Assembly: GCA_017303795.1 (NCBI GenBank)
Contig: JAFLBR010000003.1
Location: forward strand, 186,001-250,000
DNA: 64,000 nucleotides
Direction of reading: 5' to 3'
From: Cytophagales bacterium
GTDB lineage: Bacteria > Bacteroidota > Bacteroidia > Cytophagales > Cyclobacteriaceae
The notes under the pieces are model-generated. The model did no database searches. It was not told where the DNA came from and saw only the letters and a program-made list of their open reading frames with translations. This document shows, piece after piece, positions 53,287 to 62,030 of the stretch. Within the stretch, counting starts at the first letter, position 1. Every line of letters starts with the position of its first letter. The translations under genes and the position numbers were made by a program.

Positions 53287-56200
53287 TCACCTGATCCACA
53301 CCGCTCCTACTCCGGCATCCCAAAGCTTCTTATTCAAAGCTGGAATATCTTTTTGTAAAAACTCATTGGCACGAGCCTCCAATAACTTCCACTTAGCTGT
53401 GTACTCGGCAAGCAAATCAAGCGAAGGCTTATTAACTCGAGGCAAATCGCTTTCGGTCTGATTAATCAGAAACAGGTAATCGGCTGTAAACTTGTTTGGA
53501 AAATTCTCTACATCATCATACGCTTTTGATTTGCGTTGCACCATGTCTTCGTCCCATTGTTTCATGCTGGCACTTAATGCGGTACCTTCTTGCTTTAGAG
53601 TTTCAAACTTTGCTTCTGCAGGAAGTTGCTCCAAAATTTTATCTAACTGAAGTTGCTTTTCGTGCAGTGACGTTACCAGTTTATGCATGTGCGACACGGC
53701 TGATTCCATTCCCAACATAGTAGTATGATATTCTTCGTATGTTTTGGCATCTATCGAATACAACGGGTTGGGCAAAATCTGAAAAGAAGTTGTTTGCGTT
53801 TGCTTGCCCCCTGTTAACACAACCGAATATTTTCCGGGTGAAGCTTTGTGGCCTCTGAAGCTTGCTTCCATATATGTACCGGCAATACCTGAAATAGTGG
53901 GGTAGCGCAGGTTCCATACAAAACGATTAATTCCTTTTTCTTTCGATAAGGTTGGTTCGGCTGGTGGCCCACCATCACGTTCCTGAAAAAGTGAATCGCG
54001 CAACGAGGTAAATGTCCTAACAAGATTTCCCTGCGCATCTTTAATTTCAATCTGAATGTGTTCATTCGATTTTAATTCCGGCAAGGAATAATATAACACT
54101 AAACCAGTTGCCGGGTTTACACCCACATACGGGTTTGTACCATCCGACTGGCCATCCATCTGGCTGCCGCCATTTACCAGTATCACATCTTCGGGTTGAT
54201 AGAAACTAAAATCTGTTGTGGCTTTATGTTGACGAATCAATGCCAGATCATCAAAAATCCAAAACGAACGCCCCGAAGTTGCCGCAATCAAATCACCTTG
54301 ATGAATTTTTAAATCGGTAATGGGTGTAATGGGTAAGTTAAGTTGAAAGGCTGACCAGTTTTTACCACCATCAAACGAGACAAACACGCCCAACTCTGTT
54401 CCGGCAAATAACAAATCCTTACGTTTATCATCTTCGCGTACCACGCGAGTAAAAGCATTGCTTGGAATTCCGTTTACAATCTTCATCCATGTTTTTCCAT
54501 AGTCGGTTGTTTTATACAAGGCAGGCGCATGATCGTTAAACTTATAGCGTGTGGTAGCAATGTAAGCCGTTGCTTTATCGTGTGGCGAAACTTCAATAGC
54601 ATTGATTAAACATTCTTGTAAACCAACCGGAGTTACATTTTGCCAGGTTACACCATTATCACGCGTAAGTTGCACGTAACCATCATCGCTACCCGTCCAG
54701 ATCACACCTTTCTCATGTGGCGATTCGAGTACATAACTCAATGTTCCATAATTCTCAGCACCAACAGCTTCATTGGTATAAGGGCCGCCACCTTTTCCTT
54801 GTTTTGATTTTTCGTTGCGCGTTAAATCAGGCGAAGCTTCGGTCCACGTTTTGCCCATATCGGTAGTACGCAATAATTTTTGAGCGCCATGATAGTATGT
54901 GTTCGGTTCATGTTTCGACCAGATGATGGGCGCATTCCAATTGAAACGGTACTTCATGTCTTTCGCATCCATACCGAGGTATTGAATAGGTGCAGCCATA
55001 ATGTTGGTGCCACCTTTTGCTTTGGTGTCTAACACTTCAATGGTACCCTGATAACTTCCACCTAACACATAACGCGGATCGTCTGGATTGAAGGCCAGAA
55101 AAGCACTCTCTCCGCCTGCTGAATAACTCCAACTGCGTGGGGTGATGGCCCAGCCACCCAATTCACGACTGGCAATCGACACAGAAGTATTGTCTTGCTG
55201 ACCGGCATAGATATGATACGGAAACTGATTATCGACATTGATGCGATAGAACTGCGCAGTAGGCATGTTATCCTGGCTGGACCAGGTTCTTCCATAGTTA
55301 ACACTAACAGCAGCACCGCCATCATTGGCAATTACCATGTTCTTTGAGTTGTGCGGGTTAATCCACAGATCGTGATAGTCGCCATGCGTACCGGAGATTT
55401 CGTGCCAGGTTTTACCACCATCTTCTGATCGTAAGGCAGGAGCGCTTAATACATAAACTGTGTTTTCATTTTGTGGATCGGCAAATACTTCGATGTAATA
55501 CCACGCCCGTTGAATCAATCGGTGATCATCACTTACCCGACTCCAGCTTTCACCAGCATTGCTCGACACAAATAATCCACCTAATTCTTTCTCTGAATCG
55601 CTTTCCAACAGTAAGTAAACTTTATCCGAATTAGATCGGCTTACTGAAACTGCCATCTTACCTAATTCTTTTGGCAAGCCTGCATGAATCTTTTTCCATG
55701 TTGCACCTTCATCTACCGATTTATACAAACCACTTCCGGCACCACCGCTGATTACTTTCCAGGGTAAGCGCCCATATTCATTCAAAGCTGCATACAACAC
55801 GCGTGGATTGTTCATATCCATTGCTAACTCTACACACCCGGTTTTATCATCTACAAATAAAATTTTCTTCCACGTAGCTCCGCCATCGGTAGATTTATAA
55901 ACTCCACGTTCGGGTGTGTGGCTATACAGCGCACCTTGTGCCGCTACATAAACAATGTTGGGATCTTTGGGATGAATGGCAATGCGCGAAATATGTTGCG
56001 TAGCATCAAGACCAAGTTTAGTCCAGGTTTTACCAGCATCGGTTGATTTGTAAACGCCATCGCCATGATGTGTTTTTACACCGCGCACTGCATGCTCGCC
56101 CATGCCTACATACACTACATTAGGATCACTTTCTGAAACCGCTACTGCACCTACCGAGCCGGTCTTAAAAAATCCATCTGAAATATTGCGCCAAGTAATA

Positions 56201-56448
56201 CCGAGGTCGTCCGTTTTCCAAAGACCACCACCCGTAGTGCCCATGTAATAGGTATTGATGTCGCCAATTACACCCGATGCCGTTACCGACCGACCACCTC
56301 TGAAGGGACCAATGCTTCGCCACTTGGCAGCTTTGTAGATTTCGTTGAAGTCAACTGCAGCGGGTGCGGGTTGAACTTGATTTTTTCTTTGTTGTGTAAG
56401 ACCTGGTGTTGCGATGCCAAGGAGAACAAGGAACAGTAATAAGCGCAT
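53287..56448 (-). CDS. Large exported protein with BNR/sortilin-type beta-propeller repeats
   Basis: 1053 residues from the ATG at 56448 ([18 protein letters not shown] signal peptide); an ATG 72 bases upstream is less signal-like. At least nine Asp-boxes S/T-x-D-x-G-x-T/N-W are seen ([72 protein letters not shown]), giving a two-propeller Vps10-like fold. The C-terminal 300 residues hold an Ig-like domain (FVWNLRYP) and a coiled coil. Such proteins are abundant in Bacteroidota and often called glycosyl hydrolases, but no catalytic motif is evident. Confidence 0.9.
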   Translation of the reverse strand: MRLLLFLVLLGIATPGLTQQRKNQVQPAPAAVDFNEIYKAAKWRSIGPFRGGRSVTASGVIGDINTYYMGTTGGGLWKTDDLGITWRNISDGFFKTGSVGAVAVSESDPNVVYVGMGEHAVRGVKTHHGDGVYKSTDAGKTWTKLGLDATQHISRIAIHPKDPNIVYVAAQGALYSHTPERGVYKSTDGGATWKKILFVDDKTGCVELAMDMNNPRVLYAALNEYGRLPWKVISGGAGSGLYKSVDEGATWKKIHAGLPKELGKMAVSVSRSNSDKVYLLLESDSEKELGGLFVSSNAGESWSRVSDDHRLIQRAWYYIEVFADPQNENTVYVLSAPALRSEDGGKTWHEISGTHGDYHDLWINPHNSKNMVIANDGGAAVSVNYGRTWSSQDNMPTAQFYRINVDNQFPYHIYAGQQDNTSVSIASRELGGWAITPRSWSYSAGGESAFLAFNPDDPRYVLGGSYQGTIEVLDTKAKGGTNIMAAPIQYLGMDAKDMKYRFNWNAPIIWSKHEPNTYYHGAQKLLRTTDMGKTWTEASPDLTRNEKSKQGKGGGPYTNEAVGAENYGTLSYVLESPHEKGVIWTGSDDGYVQLTRDNGVTWQNVTPVGLQECLINAIEVSPHDKATAYIATTRYKFNDHAPALYKTTDYGKTWMKIVNGIPSNAFTRVVREDDKRKDLLFAGTELGVFVSFDGGKNWSAFQLNLPITPITDLKIHQGDLIAATSGRSFWIFDDLALIRQHKATTDFSFYQPEDVILVNGGSQMDGQSDGTNPYVGVNPATGLVLYYSLPELKSNEHIQIEIKDAQGNLVRTFTSLRDSLFQERDGGPPAEPTLSKEKGINRFVWNLRYPTISGIAGTYMEASFRGHKASPGKYSVVLTGGKQTQTTSFQILPNPLYSIDAKTYEEYHTTMLGMESAVSHMHKLVTSLHEKQLQLDKILEQLPAEAKFETLKQEGTALSASMKQWDEDMVQRKSKAYDDVENFPNKFTADYLFLINQTESDLPRVNKPSLDLLAEYTAKWKLLEARANEFLQKDIPALNKKLWDAGVGAVWIR

Positions 56449-56532
56449 AGGGTAGATTTTTAAAACATCAATATAGTGGATATTGACAACAGCCCGAAAG
56501 AGATTACACAGATTATGCATTAGAAAAATTAA

Positions 56533-56649
56533 CCCTGACCTTTAGGTCGGGGAAAAAATAAAATGAAGAAAATTGGGCTTTAGCCAAATGGATTTTTGGC
56601 TAAAGCCCGATTCTATTTTGTTTATCACCCCACGACCTAAAGGTCGTGG
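56533..56649. repeat. REPIN-like nested inverted repeat island
   Basis: Outer palindromes CCCTGACC-TTTA-GGTCGGGG (56533-56552) and CCACGACCT-AA-AGGTCGTGG (56630-56649) are inverse copies of each other. Inside them GGGCTTTAGCCAAA (56575-56588) and TTTGGCTAAAGCCC (56595-56608) form a 14-base perfect stem with a six-base loop. The whole is symmetric, as in paired REP elements spread by REP-associated transposases. It lies in the 298-base gap upstream of the propeller gene. Confidence 0.75.
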
Positions 56650-56700
56650 TTATTGCAAAATCCGGCTTTATTTAAATGGTGGAATGGCACAAACAAAAAA

Positions 56701-56721
56701 ATCCCGAGCATGGCCCGGGAT
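56701..56721 (-). terminator. Terminator after the LPP20-type gene
   Basis: ATCCCG and CGGGAT pair, extended by flanking A and T runs (A run before and TTTT after). On the minus strand the stem is followed by seven T. It stands 25 bases after the stop of the gene at 56747. Confidence 0.75.
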
Positions 56722-56746
56722 TTTAATTTCTGAAAGAAAGGTGGGT

Positions 56747-57310
56747 TTAGTTGTTACCCATTTTAGCCATTTCCTTTTCAAAGGTTTCTTTAAACTTTTC
56801 GTAATCGTAATCGATTTTCAAACGCTCGTCTTTGCTCAGGCGTTCGTTGTACTTCGATACCAATTGATCGGCTGAAAGCTCGATAGCTACATAAGTTTTG
56901 TAAGTACCTGATTCGGTCTTCATCAATTTTTCGCACAAGGTAGTAATGCCTGATAACGTCTGGTCAACTACTTCGCGGTTCAGACTTTCAAAGCGCTCTT
57001 CCACTTCTTCTTTGTTGTTAAACTCACGTGAGTTTACATAGTTATCGGTAACTGTTTTAACCGTGGTGTTGATAGCTTGTGCCAGTTCGTTACGCGCGTT
57101 GGTTAATGCTTTTTTCTTAGACGTTACCTGATCCTGACTTTCGCCTATGGAGTTAGCGCGGAAAGCTTTGGAAGTTGTAAAGTAATCGGGACCAGAGCAT
57201 GGTACAATCACTTCTTTTTCGCCAGATGGCACTTTCTCTTTCCCTTTACAACCGGCAATTATAACTGCTGCTGCCAGTATAACAATCGAAACGTAGTTTA
57301 ACTTTTTCAT
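56747..57310 (-). CDS. LPP20-like lipoprotein
   Basis: 187 residues from the ATG at 57310; lipobox IIAGC (Cys21) after a clear signal peptide. The body is helical and alpha/beta with KKALTNARNELAQAINTTVKTV and YKTVYVAIELSADQL-like elements (TYKTYVAIELSA). This is the LPP20 fold, found in outer membrane lipoproteins. It follows the larger LPP20 gene by 114 bases in the same direction and is closed by a terminator. Role unknown. Confidence 0.75.
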   Translation of the reverse strand: MKKLNYVSIVILAAAVIIAGCKGKEKVPSGEKEVIVPCSGPDYFTTSKAFRANSIGESQDQVTSKKKALTNARNELAQAINTTVKTVTDNYVNSREFNNKEEVEERFESLNREVVDQTLSGITTLCEKLMKTESGTYKTYVAIELSADQLVSKYNERLSKDERLKIDYDYEKFKETFEKEMAKMGNN

Positions 57311-57424
57311 ATAAGGTTTGAATTTGGTTATGCAATTTACAACAATGCAATTAAGAGGCCACATCTACAGGTCAATTTGATTTTGTCTTCTTCTCTACCC
57401 CTAACTACATAAAAATCAATCATT

Positions 57425-58798
57425 TTACTGCAAAATCGCATTTAGCAACTCCGGCAGTTTTTCGTTGTTCAATGTTTCCAACGATTTATTATACGCCTCC
57501 TGGCTGGAGCGTTCAAAATCCAGACTAAAGCCTTTTATCCGATCCAGGGTGGTGGCATAAATCTCTTTGTTGTCGCGGGCGGTTGATACTTTAATAACGG
57601 CCGTAACATAAGTTATAAAAATGCTTCCCGATTGCGTACCCCGTTCTGAATTGGCATCCACATCTAACCAAAGTTCGGCCTTATTTCTATCGTCAGTAAA
57701 TTCAAAGCCTGAATTGGCAAGGTAATTTTTAATGCGGTTGGTGATTTGCTGATTGCTCTTCTGTACACCCAGACTTTTTTCGATGGCCGAAACATATACC
57801 AGTGGCCTTTGCACTTTCATTAACACCACTGCTTTGGGTACCACCATTTTTTGTGCCACCAACGAGTAGATTTCATCCTGAGTTTGCCCAACAAAATTCA
57901 TCATATCAACTTTAACACCTACCGTTTGCTCCATATCGCGCGAGCTGATTTTGGTAAGGAGAATTTTTACCAATCCCGAGGCATCGGTTTTATAGTTTGG
58001 AAAAACATCGCCAGCACCTTTCTCGAAAGCAGCCGCCAGCGGTAAATCAGCAATCGGCTTTTTGGTTACTTTATCAACTGCATGCGCTACTACAGCCAAA
58101 TCGTTTTGAGCCAGCCTGCGGTTTAACATTAATTCTTTTGGATCTACCGACAAGGAGATTTTATCCAACAGCAATTGCATACCCGCTACAATTTCATTTG
58201 TTAACAAAATCTCTTTGCCCTGATACTCCAGCCGGATAGGTTCATCCAGATATTTTTCAATAGCCCGAAAACCCTGATAGTAAAATCCGAGTGAAACTAC
58301 AGGCTCGCCATTGCGCTCAGCGTCTTTTGCTTTGGTGAAAAAATCTAATCCCAGCGTTATGGCATTTCGCTTCTGCTGATCTTTAATTTCTTTATACCGT
58401 TGTTTGCTCAGCTTGTAATAAACCCAATAGTTAAGGTCATCTTCCCACGCCCCGGCTTGTTCAAACTCCTGAATTTCATCGGCAGCCGTGGTTTGAATAA
58501 TCTGCTCGTATTTCTCCTGAAATTCTTTATTGTTATCGATCTGCGTAAGCAACGAAGTGGATGATACGTTTACTTTTATCTGCGACACCAGATCTTCTAA
58601 CGCACTTTTCTTGGCCGACTGAATGTAATTATTGTCGCCCATTTTGGCGCTGTGGCCAACCCCTGTATAATAGCTTGACAACTCGGGCTTAGCCGAAAGC
58701 CAATCAGGTTTGGGGTTTTGCAGGTTCGACTTGAGGCTGGTATTTACCGCGGGGCTGCAACCGGCTAGTATGAGGCTGATAAATAGTAAACGTTTCAC
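57425..58798 (-). CDS. LPP20-family lipoprotein, large
   Basis: 457 residues. Signal peptide MKRLLFISLILAGC with lipobox Cys14. The N-terminal LPP20 domain has DWLSAKPELSSYYTGVGHSAK and IQSAKKSALEDLVSQIKVNVSS; then a middle region with a Big-like or surface domain (VTKKPIADLPLAAAFEKG and ASGLVKILLTK) and a C-terminal domain with NRIKNYLANSGFEFTDD. Probably in the outer membrane. Function unknown; relatives are often linked to motility, adhesion or lipoprotein-assisted secretion. A -7-like TATATTCG precedes it. Confidence 0.8.
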   Translation of the reverse strand: MKRLLFISLILAGCSPAVNTSLKSNLQNPKPDWLSAKPELSSYYTGVGHSAKMGDNNYIQSAKKSALEDLVSQIKVNVSSTSLLTQIDNNKEFQEKYEQIIQTTAADEIQEFEQAGAWEDDLNYWVYYKLSKQRYKEIKDQQKRNAITLGLDFFTKAKDAERNGEPVVSLGFYYQGFRAIEKYLDEPIRLEYQGKEILLTNEIVAGMQLLLDKISLSVDPKELMLNRRLAQNDLAVVAHAVDKVTKKPIADLPLAAAFEKGAGDVFPNYKTDASGLVKILLTKISSRDMEQTVGVKVDMMNFVGQTQDEIYSLVAQKMVVPKAVVLMKVQRPLVYVSAIEKSLGVQKSNQQITNRIKNYLANSGFEFTDDRNKAELWLDVDANSERGTQSGSIFITYVTAVIKVSTARDNKEIYATTLDRIKGFSLDFERSSQEAYNKSLETLNNEKLPELLNAILQ

Positions 58799-58946
58799 AA
58801 ATTAAAATGCGCTTGTTTTCGTTAGGTCGAATATACCATATCTATGCCAATTGCCGGTTTTCCGGATTGTACATAGCTTAAAACCACAGCAAGAAACATG
58901 ATTTCTGATAAAAATTTCTAATTTTAATCAATTAAACCTGAGTGCG

Positions 58947-59453
58947 ATGAAACGAATTATCTGGGTAGTATGGATTGGTTTGATAACGGTAGCCTGCCAG
59001 GAGAGTGAGAACACCTCTGATTTTACAGGAAATGAAATTACGTATGCCCTTCAGCCGGGGTCTGAATACAATGTTTCGGGTACGGTAACTTTGAAAGAGC
59101 GCAGAGATGGCGCTACCACGGTTTTGGTTGCCTTAACGGGAACGGAGGGATCGGATAAATTGCCGGTACACTTGCATTTGGGCGAGATAAGCGCGGCCGA
59201 TGCGGATGTAGCAGCTTTACTAAGCCCGGTTAACGCGAAGACCGGTAAAAGCGAAACCCTGCTTACGCGACTGGCAAACGAAACGGAAGTAACCTATGCC
59301 AGTATTACAGAACTTGAAGCGTGTATAAAAATTCACTTAGCCGATACCGGCCCCGGCCGTGATGTTGTACTTGCCGGTGGTAACATTGGCGAGTCGTTTA
59401 CCAAATCGCTTACCAGTGGCCGAAGGGGAATTGGCGTTTGTAAGAGTGAGTAG
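58947..59453 (+). CDS. Putative lipoprotein of unknown family
   Basis: 168 residues. Signal peptide MKRIIWVVWIGLITVAC, lipobox Cys17. The body is beta-rich with VSGTVTLKERRDGATTVLVAL and PVHLHLGEI, where the HLHLG pattern resembles the metal-binding strand of CHRD or SOD-like domains. A conserved-looking Cys lies near the C-terminus in GIGVCKSE. I do not recognise a family. Followed 26 bases later by a terminator. Confidence 0.7.
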   Translation: MKRIIWVVWIGLITVACQESENTSDFTGNEITYALQPGSEYNVSGTVTLKERRDGATTVLVALTGTEGSDKLPVHLHLGEISAADADVAALLSPVNAKTGKSETLLTRLANETEVTYASITELEACIKIHLADTGPGRDVVLAGGNIGESFTKSLTSGRRGIGVCKSE

Positions 59454-59479
59454 TTGAGTAATGTGATAACATCAAAAGA

Positions 59480-59503
59480 AAAACCCGGTATCTGCCGGGT
59501 TTT
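59480..59503 (+). terminator. Rho-independent terminator
   Basis: AAAACCCGG and CCGGGTTTT form a nine-base stem with a six-base loop, followed by T-rich sequence. It ends the lipoprotein transcript. Confidence 0.8.
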
Positions 59504-59576
59504 CTGTTTTTGTGAAATCTTAATCAATGCTTTTTTAGGATAACTAAACACAACTAAAAGATATTCATAAGCAAGA

Positions 59577-59600
59577 TTGGTTCGTGAGGACACGAACCAA
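59577..59600. repeat. Perfect palindrome, REP-like
   Basis: TTGGTTCGTG, loop AGGA, CACGAACCAA: ten-base perfect arms. First of several palindromes in the 59.5-61.2 kb gene-poor stretch. Confidence 0.7.
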
Positions 59601-59642
59601 AGCTTCGGATACTCAAAAGATAGTCTTGATAAAATTATGTTC

Positions 59643-59756
59643 ATGCTGGTCGCCTGACCAGCATGCCTGCAAAACTCTTATGAATAATTCCCAATCTATA
59701 TTTCTGATATTGAATAATACCCTAATATTAAGATTGCTGGTCAGGCGACCAGCAAT
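59643..59756. repeat. REPIN-like pair of inverted palindromes
   Basis: ATGCTGGTC-GCCT-GACCAGCAT (59643-59664) and ATTGCTGGTC-AGGC-GACCAGCAAT (59733-59756). The loops GCCT and AGGC are reverse complements, so the second is the first in inverted orientation, separated by 68 bases. This is the arrangement of a REP doublet. No gene is seen between 59454 and 60016 apart from these. Confidence 0.75.
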
Positions 59757-60016
59757 AACTAAAATTTGACCAACATCAACCTAAAGGATTCGCCTCTTTT
59801 CCGAAAAATAACCATATAAAATAGAGGTAAGTATTCCAACTACGATTGGAAACAAAATTGTGTACAAAAAGAATTTTGTGATTTTTATCATAGATTTTAG
59901 ATAGTGCTGGGGAAGTTGTTACTAAAATTAGTACCAGAAAATAAGCGACTAATTACTAAAATAAAATTCATCATTCGGAACACAAGAGGCATTCCGAAAA
60001 GTTTTAAATTCTCACA

Positions 60017-60307
60017 TTACCCTCTTAAGAGTGCATCCATGTAGCGACTATGAAAATCCTCATTAAGGTAGATCCTTTTCATAATTCTATCTCCCGTCTT
60101 TTCATCTCTAAGAACATTTCCTTCCTTATCATTTATTGTTATATCCAAATAATGCAAAACCACATACTTAGAATTAGTATTAAGTTTAGTTCTCTCAATA
60201 AATGAATTTCTATAATCTTCTATCGTCTGAAGATCGTTGTAATTCTCTTCAAATCCATGTTGTCCATTTTCGAAGTATAACTTTGCTACTATTCTAATAC
60301 TATCCAT
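60017..60307 (-). CDS. Small hypothetical protein in the repeat-rich region
   Basis: 96 residues from the ATG at 60307, with an A-rich upstream stretch typical of Bacteroidota start regions. The sequence is acidic and lysine-rich (VAKLYFENGQHGFEENYND, TKLNTNSKYVVLHYLDITIND, EKTGDRIMKRIYLNEDF), with alternating strand and helix, more protein-like than chance frames. No family recognised. It is isolated between palindrome islands and AT-rich compared with neighbours, so it may be a remnant or an acquired gene. Confidence 0.5.
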   Translation of the reverse strand: MDSIRIVAKLYFENGQHGFEENYNDLQTIEDYRNSFIERTKLNTNSKYVVLHYLDITINDKEGNVLRDEKTGDRIMKRIYLNEDFHSRYMDALLRG

Positions 60308-60427
60308 AATGTTTTATTTTTAAATCAATAGAACGAATTTAAGAAAATCAACTTTATGAAACCTATTCTACCGCAAAAAGGCCAAAATGAAATGCTTAGT
60401 TTGAATTTTTTCCAAAAAAGCACCAAG

Positions 60428-60546
60428 CTGTTCGACATCTGTGATGTCGAACTATAGATAAACAAGGATTTACAATCCTTTCTGTAAATCTCCCGATTAC
60501 ATTTTCCAAAACTGTGTCGCTCGCAAATGCGCATTTTCAAAAACAC
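60428..60546. repeat. Copy 1 of a 120-base direct repeat
   Basis: Begins with the palindrome GTTCGACATC-TGT-GATGTCGAAC (60430-60452), then AAGGATT-TAC-AATCCTT (60464-60480), then CTCCCGATTACATTTTCC and TGTGTCGCTCGCAAAT. The second copy lies exactly 420 bases on at the left end (60848). Similarity is roughly 80 to 85 percent by eye. Confidence 0.85.
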
Positions 60547-60580
60547 CCGCAGGCGACACACGTCTATACATCCATATTTT

Positions 60581-60604
60581 ATCACCGGACTGAAGTCCGG
60601 TGAT
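60581..60604. repeat. Palindrome ATCACCGGACT / AGTCCGGTGAT
   Basis: Perfect eleven-base arms with a two-base spacer. Same type as the palindrome at 60730. Confidence 0.75.
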
Positions 60605-60615
60605 ACAAAAGATTC

Positions 60616-60717
60616 ACTCCTACGGAGTTTAGCTAGTGTTGCTGGCCAAAGAATCTGCTCCACTCTAAACTTTGATTGAAGTCTGCTACCGAAGGCAATC
60701 CAAGCTCCGTTAGGAGC
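60616..60717. repeat. Pair of short palindromes ACTCC-TAC-GGAGT and GCTCC-GTTA-GGAGC
   Basis: Two five-base-arm hairpins at 60616-60628 and 60704-60717 with related arms. They lie between the larger palindromes at 60581 and 60730. Confidence 0.5.
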
Positions 60718-60729
60718 GCGCTATCTTGT

Positions 60730-60753
60730 AACCACCGGCTTCAGCCGGTGGTT
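60730..60753. repeat. Palindrome AACCACCGGCT / AGCCGGTGGTT
   Basis: Perfect eleven-base arms with a two-base spacer TC, of the same design as 60581-60604 with a partly shared core (CCGG). Confidence 0.75.
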
Positions 60754-60847
60754 TAACTAAAAGGACGAGCAAAGTGTGTCGACTGCGGATTATGTAACAG
60801 TGATGAATGCAACAGCGACACGAAGCAGTAAACTCAATTAAATCGCG

Positions 60848-60969
60848 CTGTTCAGTATCTGCAATGTCGAACGATAGATAAACCTGGATTTACAATCCCT
60901 TTCTGCAAATAAATCTCCCGATTACATTTTCCAAACTGTGTCGCTCGCAAATACGCATTTCAAAAACAC
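60848..60969. repeat. Copy 2 of the 120-base direct repeat
   Basis: Aligns with 60428-60546. Its first palindrome has decayed (TTCAGTATCTGCAATGTCGAA) while CTCCCGATTACATTTTCC and TGTGTCGCTCGCAAAT are unchanged. From here to 61214 I see no supported gene; short frames near 60973-61153 and on the opposite strand lack protein-like features. Confidence 0.85.
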
Positions 60970-61214
60970 ACTTATGGGCCTTGCCAAATCAATATCCCGC
61001 GCCATCATGGAGAACCAGAAACTTTTTAAGCTCTGGCTGTGCCAATTGATTGAAATATGTAAGCTCCATAATGTAAAAGAATACAAATGCAGGACAAACA
61101 GAACTATGACTGAGATTCAATATCCATGCAAATGGCCGTGTTCTTATCATTAGGTTGACGGCTATGGTGAGGACAAGAACCTTGAACGAGACAGGAATAC
61201 GTACAAACAAAAAA

Positions 61215-61231
61215 ACCCGGCAGCACCGGGT
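61215..61231 (-). terminator. Terminator of the sdh operon
   Basis: ACCCGG and CCGGGT with a five-base loop; on the minus strand seven T follow. It lies 27 bases after the sdhB stop. Confidence 0.75.
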
Positions 61232-61257
61232 CTAATTTTATAAAAAGTTTTTACAAC

Positions 61258-62028
61258 TTAATCTCCGCCACCTTTCGATTCAATTTTATACGAACTGAGC
61301 ATGGCCGATAAATATTCCCGATTCATACGGGCAATGTTGGTAATCTTAATTCCTTTAGGACATTCCGCTTCGCATGCGTAGGTGTTGGTACAAGAACCAA
61401 AACCTTCGGCATCCATCTGCGCAACCATTTTCTCTGCGCGTTCTTTTCGCTCTACCTGGCCTTGCGGCAACAAAGCAAACTGCGAAATTTTAGCGCTTAC
61501 AAACAACATAGCCGAAGCATTTTTACACGCGGCCACGCAGGCACCACAGCCAATACACGCTGCAGCATCCATCGCTTCATCGGCTAATTTTTTAGCAATC
61601 GGAATTACGTTGGCATCAGGCACGCCACCCGTATTTACATTTACATAACCACCCGCTTGCTGTATTCTATCGAACGCAGCACGATCTACCACCAAATCTT
61701 TCACTACCGGAAATGCACTGGCGCGCCACGGCTCTATGGTTATTGTTTCACCATCGCTAAACGAGCGCATGTGCAACTGACATGTAGTGGTTTGAAGTGG
61801 CCCATGCGGCTTACCGTTGATGTACAAACTGCACATCCCACAAATACCTTCACGGCAATCGTGATCGAAGTGCACCGGCTCTTCATTCTTTTTAATCAAC
61901 TCGGTATTCAGTACATCGAGCATTTCCAGAAAAGACATATCAGGCGATACGTGATTGTGTACGTATGTTTTAAAAAAGCCTTTGTCGTCTTTACTTTTTT
62001 GTCTCCAGATCTTTAGGGTAAGCTTCAT
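61258..62028 (-). CDS. sdhB: Succinate dehydrogenase/fumarate reductase iron-sulfur subunit
   Basis: 256 residues. Carries electrons from the flavoprotein to the membrane quinone site. The 2Fe-2S domain (1-about 105) has [16 protein letters not shown] with a fourth Cys in TTCQLH; the second domain has [15 protein letters not shown] and the two further clusters in [15 protein letters not shown]. Length and spacing fit the B-type sdh of Bacteroidota. Two bases after sdhA; the cytochrome b gene is probably upstream of the right edge. Confidence 0.96.
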   Translation of the reverse strand: MKLTLKIWRQKSKDDKGFFKTYVHNHVSPDMSFLEMLDVLNTELIKKNEEPVHFDHDCREGICGMCSLYINGKPHGPLQTTTCQLHMRSFSDGETITIEPWRASAFPVVKDLVVDRAAFDRIQQAGGYVNVNTGGVPDANVIPIAKKLADEAMDAAACIGCGACVAACKNASAMLFVSAKISQFALLPQGQVERKERAEKMVAQMDAEGFGSCTNTYACEAECPKGIKITNIARMNREYLSAMLSSYKIESKGGGD

Positions 62029-62030
62029 AG

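Noticed and set aside
60325-60663. 112-residue frame on the minus strand
   Set aside because: It runs through two palindromes and the direct repeat, has unnatural composition, and no start context.
60938-61210. Short frames on both strands after the second repeat copy
   Set aside because: They overlap the repeat or each other on opposite strands and show no recognisable motif or consistent composition.
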